Source of the DNA: Kiritimatiellia bacterium
Lineage (GTDB): Bacteria; Verrucomicrobiota; Kiritimatiellia; RFP12; UBA1067
DNA: 5,672 bases
Direction of reading: 5' to 3'
Assembly: GCA_017965685.1 (NCBI GenBank)
Contig: JAGCPM010000072.1
Span: forward strand, 1-5,672
Part shown: positions 1 through 5,672 of the stretch, piece after piece
Layout: every line of letters begins with the position of its first letter
Numbering within the stretch: the first letter of the stretch is position 1
The notes under the pieces: generated by a model
Seen by the model: the letters and a program-made list of their open reading frames with translations, nothing else
What the model was told of the DNA's origin: nothing
The model's database searches: none
Position numbers and translations under genes: made by a program

Positions 1-3000
1 CGGCGCTCCGATCGTGTTCATCGACGTTGACGATGTGGGCAAGACGCATCCGTACGTCTTGTCCGGAAACGGCAGGGTGCTCGTGCTGAACGCGCTGGCC
101 GAGCGCCACCTCTTCGACAGGTACCGCAATTTCATGAAGTCGTGGGCGGCGGAGAACGGCCTTGACGTGGGCGACGGCGAAAACAAGGTGATCGTCCGCG
201 TCATCGACGACTACGGCGGGGCGACGCGCGAACAGGTCGCCGACCTCTCGAACACGAACTCGATCCAGCAGTACACCGAGGAGGAACAGGCGCGGGCGGA
301 CGCGGAGGTGATAAAGAACCTCTCGCTTGCGCGGCTCTACCGCTCGAACGCGGACGGATCGCCCGACATGACGCCGGGCGCGAACGACGAATTTTTCATG
401 CGCTTCATCCAGGCGACGGGCGACACCGCTCTCTACAACGCCGACAGGACGATCACCGAGACGGCCAGAAACCGCGTACAGCGCGCGCTCCTGGCAATCG
501 CCGTCGGACAGGGCGACCGTGGCCGCGAAGTCGTCAAGAAGCTCGTGGACCGCTCCGAGACGCTGGGGATCAACAGGCAGAAGAACGCGCTCGCGGTCAT
601 GGCCGCAGACGTGGCCGCGCTCGAATCAAGCGCCGACTACGCCATCGGCCCGGACCTTTCCCGCGCCGTCGCCGACTTTATCGACTTCATCGAGAACAAG
701 GACACTGGCAAGAAGTGGGGAACGATCGAGAACTACCTTGCGCAGCAGAGCCTTCTCGACGGTCCGAGCGAGGTCGCGCGGAGCATCCTCGCAATCCTCG
801 GCTCGCGGCAGAGCGCGGCGGACATGGCGGAGTACATCCGGCAGTACTGCGACGCGGCCATGCAGGAGGATCCCACGGGCGGACTCTTCGTAGCGGACGC
901 GGCGAGGACACGCACGGACATCTGGCGCGACGCGAAGCGCACGGTGGACGAGCGCAGGGCGAAAGAGAAGACCGCAGCGGAAAAACGCTTTGCGATACGT
1001 CAAGAAGAGTACGACAGATGGAACGACATTCTGGATAAATACGAAAGCGGGGAAATCGACGCGACAAAAGACTATGTTGTGCTGGAAAGGACACCTGCCG
1101 TGCTTGCCGCAGTCGGCGCGCCAGACAACGCCATTACGCTTCGCGGCGGCATAATCCAGAAGATTGTCGGAGAAATCGAAACCAATTCTGGCGAACATCA
1201 CGGCATCCCCGTATCGGAATTGCGCAGTCTGCAAATAGAGCTAGACAATCCAATAGCAGTATTCGACTCCGCCTCAAGGCCTGATGCTTTGGTTCTCTTG
1301 ACGCGCATGATCGACCGGCAAAACAACGAACGCGCAATTGTCGCGCTCCTCCTGGACAGGGCGGGATCGGGCGCGTCGAAAATAAATGCCATCGCCTCGG
1401 CGTACGGCAAGAACACGGACGCGTTTGAGAGTTGGATCGCGAAGGGGAATCTGCTGTACATAAACAAACAAGCACGGAAGGAATCTGCTCGTTGGCTCCA
1501 ATTGCCAGGAGACTCAACCCTCCGCGCCCGTAATGTGCTCACCGAGAAAGACTTCACGGATGAACAATTAGGACGTATTATATCAAATTCCGCCGCCCAA
1601 AGTCAAGAGGACGCGTCTGAGGCCTTCGACCTCTTCGGAACGCCACGGCTGCGGCACTCGGTCGGCGCAGTCACGCCGGAGGAGGACGCGGCGTACGCCG
1701 ACGCCGTGAAGCGCGGCGATCTGGAGACGGCGCGGCGCATGGAGCGCGAGGTTTACGAGCGGATGGGCTACTCGGACGACTCCAGCTACCAGGGCACCAG
1801 CGCTTTCAACGGCGCGGCTCCGAGCCGAAACGTCTATTTTGAAACCAAGGCGGAGCGCATCGAGGCGACAAAGAACGGCGAGATGGAGGACACCACGACG
1901 CTCGGCGACTACCGCGACGGCATTGATGTAAACAACCTTCAGTTCATCGTGTTCGATCCGCGCTCGGAGCGCAACGCCGACCAGATGCGCCAGGAGGCGA
2001 TACGGAACATTCGCGGCGTTCTCGACAGCGGCGCGAAGACGATCACGATGTACCGCAGCGTTCCGGCCGACGTGAAGGAGACGCAGTTCAGGAACGGCGA
2101 CTGGATCACGCCGAGCCGCGCCTACGCAGAGGAAAACGCGCAAGTCCATGGATGGGGCGACAAGTTCCGCATCATCGAACAGGAAGTTTCAGTCGAGGAT
2201 GTCTGGTGGGACGGCAACGACATCGCGGAATGGGGATTCGACGACGGCAAGGGCAGCGTGTACAAGAACACGGCGGCCAACCGCAAGTTGCTCGGTCCTA
2301 CATATGACGACGCCGGCAACCTGATTCCGCTGTCTAAGCGCTTCAACGACCGGAAGAACGACGTCCGCTACTCATTGTCCGCGATATGGGATGATTCTCT
2401 TCCCTCCGCCGACGTGCTTGCGGATGGAAGACTTAGAGCCTATCGGATGGACTTCTACGACGGGGCTTCCCTCAACGCAATAGCAGCTGCCGAAGAAGGA
2501 AGAATGCCGCTTGCGGTTATATGCGCCATGTTTGGAGCAAAGGGCGAACATAAAGATTTTGTCCGTACTCTTTTCACCGATCCGGATACCCTGCCGGAAT
2601 GGCACCATCTCGGCAAAAAAGCAAACGAGGTATATTGGCAGAACCGGGACGAATACAACCAGCCTATCACCGACGTCACAGTGTTCGCCGCGCTCAACTA
2701 CAAGCAAGGGGCTAGCGATGAAGCGATTCGCCAGGTGATCGGCATAGAAAGGGCAGCGTCCGAGAAAATCGGCGAGATAGCAGATAGGTTAGAGAGAGAA
2801 AATACAACTGTCAAGAAGGTAAAATATACGGAGCGCGTCAAGAACGAGGATATTGGCAGGGAGTATTCCGCGCTGAAATCTGAGATGTATAAGAAGTATC
2901 TCAGAGTCACCAAGGATGAATGGGATGCACTCCGGGCAAAGAAGGACGAACTCGCGAGCAAGATGTACTCGTGGCGAGAGACGCAAACAGACCGGACAAT

Positions 3001-5672
3001 TAAACCGACAGGTCGCGAACTGCAAGACCTACTCCTGAAGGACGCGGAGGCGGTAGCGACCATCGACCGTGCAAAGAAAGACATCCTTGCCGCGTTCGGT
3101 AGGACCAAACCTGTCAATCGCGGAATCGACACAGAGGCCGGAGAGGCAGTCCTGGCAAAACTCATCAAATCGACAAGACGATACACAACCCCCCGCTACT
3201 CCATCTCCGGCATCTACACCGGCACGGCGGCGGACTACGCCAACCGCTCGCGGCAGGGCGGCGTGGACGACGGGCCGAGCCTACTCAAGATCGGCAGCGG
3301 CGAAGGAAGTCAGATGTACGGCTGGGGGCTGTACGGGAGCACCAAAAGAAGCGTCGCAAACTGGTATGCTCGCCAAGGTGGCTTGGAAAATGCCAACCTT
3401 AAGCTCAACTACTTTGGCGATGTAGAACTAGCCGACATCCTCGACATTGCAAAGAAAAACGGCAGACCAATAGCCAAGGGCGATAAAGACATATCCGAAG
3501 AAAACCTGTCGATTGAACAAGCGACAGCTTATTACATATTTGACGAAGACGGCGTTGGCGGCGCAATACAGTTTGTCGAAAAATGGATCGAAAGGTTGGA
3601 TGAGCGCCTGAAGACCAATGATAAATCCAAGAAAATCGAGACGTATAAAACAGAGTTGCTTGAGATATTGAATGAGCTTAGGCAGCACGGACACGAATAT
3701 ACGTTTGGGAATGAAAACATCTACGAGCAGACGTTCTTCACCGACCGCGCGCCGGGAGACGAAAGCCATTTGCTGAAGTGGTACGAACCAGTGAGCGAGG
3801 AGCAGCGCGGGTGGATACAAGACCAGCTGCTGAAAGAACACATAGTGACACCAGAGGCCTGGGGCGCACCAAGAGAAGATGGTGTGTTCGTCAACTATAC
3901 CGGGCCGATTGTCAACATCCACAATGGCGGCGATTCGCTCTATGGATCGCTAACAAAACTTTTCGGCTCACCCAAGGCCGCGTCCGAGTTCCTTGCGCGC
4001 GCCGGCATCGACGGTGTGAAGTACCCGGTCGACAGTTTCGGCGCCAAGACAGTAAAAGACGGCGACAAGGCGGGGTGGAACTATGTCTCGTTCCGCGACG
4101 ACAATATCCGCGTGGACCACAAATGGACGGACGGCCAGCAGCGCTACTCCGTCACATCCCTCGGCGGCTATGGCGGCAGGCTGCGCGTCCTCGCCCACGG
4201 CGTGAAGGAAGGCGACGAGGACGCAATGAATGAGGCGGCGGGCCGCATGGCCGCGCTCATTCCGGATAATGCCGTCCTCATCCCGATTCCGTCGCACACG
4301 GGCAAGGCCACGACCATGCTCCAGCTCGCGAACGCGATACAGGCCCTGAAGCCAAGCGCAACTGTTCTCGACGCGCTCGAGGCTGATCCGCACGAATCCA
4401 ACTACGTGCAGAAGAAGCGCCTGCACCGTCCGCCGGATGCGGTCTCGATGCGCATGAAGGAAGGTATCGAACTTCCGCAAGGCCGCCCGGTGTACTTCGT
4501 GGATAACGTGGTCGCATCCGGCGTCACCTACGCCGCGGCGCAAAAGGCCATCCCCGGCGCGGACATCGCAACCCTGACCGACACAGGCCGCCGGAAGGTC
4601 CATCCCATCCCGACGCTCGAAGAGCTCGAAGCGGTCGTGCGCCAGAAGAAGGCGCAGCACGACGCCTTCCGCGATCAGTACGAGAAGAAGCCCACGCACG
4701 CCAACTTCGAGAAGTACACGCAATCGCTCATGGAGTACTTCGACGCTGCCGACGCGCTCAACGAGTCGCGCCGCGCCGAGCGCGCCAACCTCGCGCCGAA
4801 GTATGCCGCGCCCGACGGGACGCGATACGCCACGCGCTTTTCAAAGTTCCTCGATAAGCCAATCTCCGAGGAGCTTAACGGCATCATCAGCGACCTTGCC
4901 GCCGGAATAATGGTTCCGGAAAAGGATATCGCGGCTACTCCCGAATGGCGCGAGGCGATGGAGCGCGCCAAGGCGGTCGAGGACTCGATCTTCGAGAAAT
5001 ACGGTGTGCGCTCTACAAGCGAGATAGATACGCCCGAGCGGAAAGCGATGCGGGAGAAAATCGTCGAGGCCGCACTTTCGCCCGTGATAACGCGCACCGT
5101 GAAGGTCGAAGGTCTCGAAACGCCTCTTGAATTGCACGAGAAGCTTAAAGACGTCGAAAGCTACACCGTCGCCAGGGAGCGCAAGGCGTGTATCGTCACG
5201 GGCCTTCCGGCGGCGGGAAAGTCAAGCGTATTCGCGAACCCCATAGCGCTCGAGATGAAAGCCCGCATCTGCGACTCCGACGCCATCAAACGCGTGCTGC
5301 CGGAGTTCGACAACGGCTACGGCGGAAACGCCGTGCATGAAGAGTCTACTCGCATCAACGAGGACAAGGTGCTGGAGGCAGCCTCGAATCGCGGCGACAA
5401 TATCGTCTATCCCATCCTCGGCTATAAGCCGGACAAATTGCTGGCGACCATTGACTTTTTCGCGAAGAAAGGATATACTACCTTTTTGTTGCTGAACGAA
5501 CTGTCTCCAGCCAAGGCCACTGCCAGGCTTATTACACGGTTCCTCGACAACGGAAGGTATCTTCCGCTCAGCTGCATAAACAAGGCCGGCGACAAGGCGG
5601 TACAGGCATTTCAGGAGGTAAAAAATGAAGCAGACCACTACGCCCACGTCTCAAACGACGTCCAGTTCAAAG
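1..5672 (+). CDS. Giant multidomain polyvalent protein (partial at both ends): ParB/DdrB-like, MuF-C-like, two ART-like, PRTase-like and zeta-kinase-like domains
   Basis: One stop-free frame, with codons starting at base 2, fills the window: 1,890 codons without start or stop. The first in-frame ATG (base 134, residue 45) lies inside the ParB-like fold, so the true start is upstream; the zeta domain is nearly finished at the right edge, so the stop is probably close beyond it. The chain strings together domains that normally belong to separate effectors. This is the hallmark of the polyvalent proteins of phages and conjugative elements, which are proposed to enter the new host with the DNA and act against host defences or protect the element. 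No signal peptide or membrane segment is evident; the linkers are charged and helical, consistent with a soluble protein. The frame is GC-rich with AT-richer patches. Reality of the frame is near certain; the polyvalent-protein call rests on recognised motifs; the role is inference. Confidence 0.93.
2..901 (+). other. Domain: DdrB-like ParB-superfamily domain with helical C-terminal extension (residues ~1-300)
   Basis: Residues 21-25 read SGNGR, the G-N-G-R signature of the ParB/DdrB-like fold, followed by a helix and a Y-R-N-F segment. A second strand ends in V-R-V-I-D-D-Y (about 65-71), and an S-N-T-N-S stretch at 83-87 is followed by an acidic E-E-E-Q-A-R-A-D-A-E helix. This order (GNGR, 'valvRv', then a polar N-rich turn and an acidic helix) is what I know from the DdrB-like ParB domains found at the front of polyvalent proteins. 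Residues ~105-300 form the helical tail usual for this group: F-M-R-F-I, a T-I-T-E-T-A-R-N-R segment, then A-L-L-A-I-A. ParB-superfamily members bind or cut DNA or hydrolyse CTP; which applies here cannot be told. The N-terminal edge of the fold lies outside the window. Confidence 0.72.
908..1051 (+). other. Charged helical linker, probable coiled coil (residues ~303-350)
   Basis: This stretch is dominated by R, K, E, D, Q and A with almost no hydrophobic core residues (for example D-E-R-R-A-K-E-K and R-Q-E-E-Y-D-R-W). It separates the ParB-like and MuF-C-like domains. It is read as a flexible helix or coiled coil with no enzymatic motif. Confidence 0.5.
1064..1546 (+). other. Domain: phage MuF C-terminal-type domain (residues ~355-515)
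   Basis: The pattern matches what I know of the MuF C-terminal domain. An amphipathic start with I-T-L-R-G-G-I-I-Q-K-I (about 377-387) leads to a P-V-S-E-L segment and then L-D-N-P-I-A-V-F-D-S (413-422). A beta pair L-V-L-L-T-R (430s) and A-I-V-A-L-L-L-D (450s) follows, then an I-A-S-A-Y-G-K turn near 467 and the closing L-L-Y-I-N-K (484-489), followed by a basic W-L-Q. In Mu-like phages this domain sits at the end of the portal-associated MuF protein; in polyvalent proteins it appears as a free module and has been proposed to share the Barnase/EndoU/RelE-type nuclease fold, which would make it a possible RNase effector. Codon use is noticeably AT-richer here (the row at 1561 is 45% GC) than in the flanks. 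I am fairly confident of the family, not of any activity. Confidence 0.65.
1652..2371 (+). other. Domain: first ADP-ribosyltransferase-like module with N-terminal helical lead (residues ~551-790)
   Basis: A short lead (R-H-S-V, then E-E-D-A-A-Y-A-D-A-V and an E-R-M-G-Y helix) is followed by Y-Q-G-T-S-A-F (596-602). The best ART-like signals come later: I-T-M-Y-R-S-V-P with Arg685, G-D-W-I-T-P-S-R-A-Y-A with Ser705, and D-I-A-E-W-G-F-D-D-G with Glu743. Arg, Ser and Glu in this order fit the R-S-E arrangement of arginine-type ADP-ribosyltransferases, which bind NAD+ with the Arg and Ser and use the Glu for catalysis. The module ends with L-I-P-L-S-K-R-F-N and D-V-R-Y-S-L, a closing segment I associate with polyvalent proteins. 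Target unknown. An alternative is a 'large polyvalent protein-associated' domain with an ART-like fold but no activity. Confidence 0.55.
2384..2692 (+). other. Small module with EWHH motif (residues ~795-897), function unknown
   Basis: After the first ART-like module comes a compact segment: R-A-Y-R-M-D-F-Y-D-G, then a helix A-E-E-G-R-M-P-L-A-V, and then L-P-E-W-H-H-L-G with Glu866, His868 and His869, followed by V-Y-W (877-879). Glu-Trp-His-His next to an aromatic pair looks like a metal-binding or catalytic site and recalls small uncharacterised phage and bacterial proteins with an EWHH-type motif. HNH-type nucleases also carry paired histidines after an acidic residue, but I do not see the rest of an HNH fold. 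I cannot name a family with confidence. Confidence 0.35.
2699..3181 (+). other. Charged helical region, probable coiled coil (residues ~900-1060)
   Basis: A long Lys/Glu/Arg-rich stretch (for example R-L-E-R-E-N, R-E-Y-S-A-L-K-S-E and D-A-L-R-A-K-K-D-E-L) without Pro or Gly runs, ending in I-K-S-T-R-R-Y. It is read as a helical spacer between the EWHH module and the second ART-like domain. The DNA is AT-richer than the flanks (rows at 2761 and 2821 are 42% and 48% GC by hand count). No motif pointing to an activity was seen. Confidence 0.45.
3194..4141 (+). other. Domain: ART-PolyVal-type ADP-ribosyltransferase (residues ~1065-1380)
   Basis: The opening R-Y-S-I-S-G-I-Y-T-G-T-A-A-D-Y is followed by I-G-S-G-E-G-S-Q (1097-1104) and G-W-G-L-Y-G (1107-1112). 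This is the strongly conserved 'iGtGEGaQ..GwGLYf' block of the ADP-ribosyltransferase family of polyvalent proteins. An inserted helical part (about 1140-1240), L-L-K-W-Y-E-P-V-S-E-E-Q in the middle, K-A-A-S-E-F-L and G-I-D-G-V-K-Y-P (1335-1342) near the end, and the closing N-Y-V-S-F (1360-1364) all occur in the family's usual order. Family members would transfer ADP-ribose from NAD+ to a host target. One oddity: where relatives usually show H-G-[ST] at the NAD-binding strand, this one has Thr1073 (Y-T-G-T), so activity may be altered or lost. The helical insert is AT-rich (37-40% GC). Confidence 0.7.
4154..4606 (+). other. Domain: phosphoribosyltransferase-like, ComF-type (residues ~1385-1535)
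   Basis: Two motifs carry this call. V-L-I-P-I-P-S-H (1425-1432) resembles the 'ViPvPlh' strand of ComF-type phosphoribosyltransferases. V-Y-F-V-D-N-V-V-A-S-G-V-T-Y (1497-1510) resembles the PRPP-binding loop 'vllvDDvvtTGaT'. Between them a K-K-R-L-H-R-P segment sits where ComF-like proteins have a basic pre-loop. The second acidic residue of the PRPP loop is Asn1502 instead of the usual Asp; Ser1506, Gly1507 and Thr1509 are kept. PRTases act on phosphoribosyl pyrophosphate in nucleotide salvage or, when fused to effectors, may alter nucleotides or NAD-type cofactors. The substrate here is unknown. Confidence 0.6.
4607..5176 (+). other. Helical linker between the PRTase-like and zeta-like domains (residues ~1536-1725)
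   Basis: This region is rich in Ala, Glu, Lys and Arg: V-V-R-Q-K-K-A-Q-H-D, a Y-F-D-A-A-D-A-L helix, then T-R-F-S-K-F at 1611-1616, and W-R-E-A-M-E-R-A-K followed by E-K-Y-G-V. No catalytic motif was recognised. The second half (from about residue 1618) may be a lead helical bundle belonging to the kinase, since zeta-type domains in polyvalent proteins are often preceded by one. The row at 4741 is about 77% GC, among the highest in the window. Confidence 0.4.
5451..5479 (+). promoter_or_regulatory. Sigma70-like promoter inside the giant gene, probably for the overlapping downstream gene
   Basis: TTGACT at 5451-5456 (five of six bases match TTGACA) and TATACT at 5474-5479 (five of six match TATAAT) are separated by exactly 17 bases. 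Transcription would begin near 5486 and give a leader of about 140 bases before the ATG at 5625. These bases also encode part of the zeta domain (I-D-F-F-A-K-K-G-Y-T-T), where G-Y-T is expected on protein grounds, so chance remains possible. Confidence 0.4.
5551..5566 (+). repeat. Perfect 6-bp inverted repeat (hairpin) in the putative leader
   Basis: CGGAAG at 5551-5556 and CTTCCG at 5561-5566 form a perfect stem around a four-base loop (GTAT). It lies between the putative promoter and the ribosome binding site, 58 bases before the ATG at 5625. No T-run follows, so it is not a typical terminator. It codes for the zeta G-R-Y-L-P motif, so it may be incidental. Confidence 0.3.
5613..5618 (+). 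promoter_or_regulatory. Perfect Shine-Dalgarno AGGAGG for the overlapping gene
   Basis: AGGAGG is followed by six bases (TAAAAA) and then ATG at 5625, an optimal spacing for translation initiation. The surrounding A-rich run is unlike the GC-rich coding sequence upstream and favours an unstructured start site. Confidence 0.55.
5625..5672 (+). CDS. Start of a downstream gene overlapping the giant gene's 3' end (partial, unknown product)
   Basis: An ATG six bases after a perfect AGGAGG opens a frame one base ahead of the giant frame and stays open to the window edge (16 codons: M-K-Q-T-T-T-P-T-S-Q and on, Thr/Ser-rich). In this frame a TAA at 5619-5621 directly precedes it, so no longer upstream start exists nearby. 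The giant gene is still open here, so the overlap is at least 48 bases. The zeta domain is almost complete, which makes an approaching stop and a tail-to-head overlap in an operon plausible. The product cannot be identified from 16 residues, and a chance ATG cannot be excluded. Confidence 0.45.
   Translation, partial: MKQTTTPTSQTTSSSK

Larger units (their letters stand above)
5177..5671 (+). other. Domain: zeta-toxin-type P-loop kinase (residues ~1726 to beyond the window)
   Basis: Walker A is G-L-P-A-A-G-K-S (1734-1741) after a beta strand C-I-V-T. A-R-I-C-D-S-D-A-I-K follows, with Asp1758 and Asp1760 in the place of the D-x-D of zeta kinases. Then comes N-I-V-Y-P-I-L-G (about 1800-1807), K-K-G-Y-T-T-F, and the basic R-L-I-T-R-F (Arg1842, Arg1846) leading to G-R-Y-L-P (1851-1855), the 'GR.vp' end of the family. 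Zeta toxins phosphorylate UDP-N-acetylglucosamine or a related UDP-sugar and block cell-wall synthesis; whether this one does is inferred from the fold only. No epsilon-type antitoxin is seen in the window. The end of the domain lies past base 5672. Confidence 0.75.

Noticed and set aside
304..316. GGAGGTGAT, a near-perfect Shine-Dalgarno match inside the gene
   Set aside because: No ATG or GTG follows at a usable distance; it encodes E-V-I within the ParB-like domain.
867..872. AGGAGG inside the gene
   Set aside because: No start codon follows at normal spacing; it simply encodes Q-E-D.
519..893. 124-codon + strand open frame in another phase
   Set aside because: Translation is almost all Arg, Ser and Thr, typical of an out-of-phase reading of GC-rich codons; the long frame covers it fully.
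626..1234. 202-codon minus-strand open frame
   Set aside because: Antisense to the end of the ParB-like domain, the linker and the start of the MuF-C-like domain; no domain features and no good ribosome site noticed.
1583..2149. 188-codon minus-strand open frame
   Set aside because: Antisense to the first ART-like module, whose + strand frame has clear conserved motifs; composition is that of a GC-rich shadow.
3424..3716. AT-rich block in the second ART-like domain as a possible foreign insertion
   Set aside because: The frame is unbroken and a helical insert of this kind is usual in that family, so no insertion event needs to be invoked.
3968..4723. 251-codon minus-strand open frame
   Set aside because: It lies wholly antisense to the ART/PRTase coding sequence in a very GC-rich stretch where stops are rare; its Arg/Val/Leu-rich translation has no recognisable motif.
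5222..5647. 141-codon minus-strand open frame with a hydrophobic N-terminus
   Set aside because: The hydrophobic start could suggest a membrane peptide, but the + strand here encodes intact zeta-kinase motifs and I see no independent support for the reverse frame.
1..5672. tRNA, CRISPR array, insertion sequence ends or attachment site
   Set aside because: No direct repeats with regular spacing, no cloverleaf-like sequence and no terminal inverted repeats were seen; the window is coding throughout.

Overview
The whole 5,672-base window lies inside one open reading frame on the + strand. Reading codons from base 2, I followed the frame row by row to base 5671 and found no stop, giving 1,890 codons with neither the real start nor the real stop in view. 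Residue numbers below count from the codon at base 2.

The product looks like a giant 'polyvalent' protein of the kind carried by phages, prophages and conjugative elements, in which unrelated effector domains are strung together. In order I see: a DdrB-like ParB-superfamily domain with its helical tail (about residues 1-300); a charged linker; a MuF C-terminal-type domain (about 355-515); a first ADP-ribosyltransferase-like domain (about 595-790); a small module with an EWHH motif (about 795-897) followed by a charged helical stretch; a second, different ADP-ribosyltransferase-like domain of the ART-PolyVal style (about 1065-1380); a ComF-like phosphoribosyltransferase domain (about 1385-1535); a helical linker; and a zeta-toxin-type P-loop kinase (about 1726 to beyond the window). 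A short R-[Y/H/F]-S motif recurs five times at the domain borders. These domain calls rest on motifs read by eye, not on a profile search.

At the right edge, the zeta coding region contains a second layer of signals. There is a strong sigma70-like promoter (TTGACT, 17-bp spacer, TATACT), a perfect 6-bp hairpin, and a perfect AGGAGG six bases ahead of an out-of-frame ATG at 5625. I read this as the start of the next gene overlapping the end of the giant one.

Organism: GC-rich coding sequence, about 63-77% in the densest rows I counted, with AT-richer patches near 37-48%. This suits a mobile element or prophage of a GC-rich bacterium. The style of the two ART modules and of the joining segments reminds me of large proteins from gut Verrucomicrobiota/Kiritimatiellota, but that is recollection and not evidence from the window. 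No RNA genes, CRISPR array, insertion sequence, attachment site or origin was seen. The minus-strand and other-frame ORFs are best explained as shadows of the long gene.
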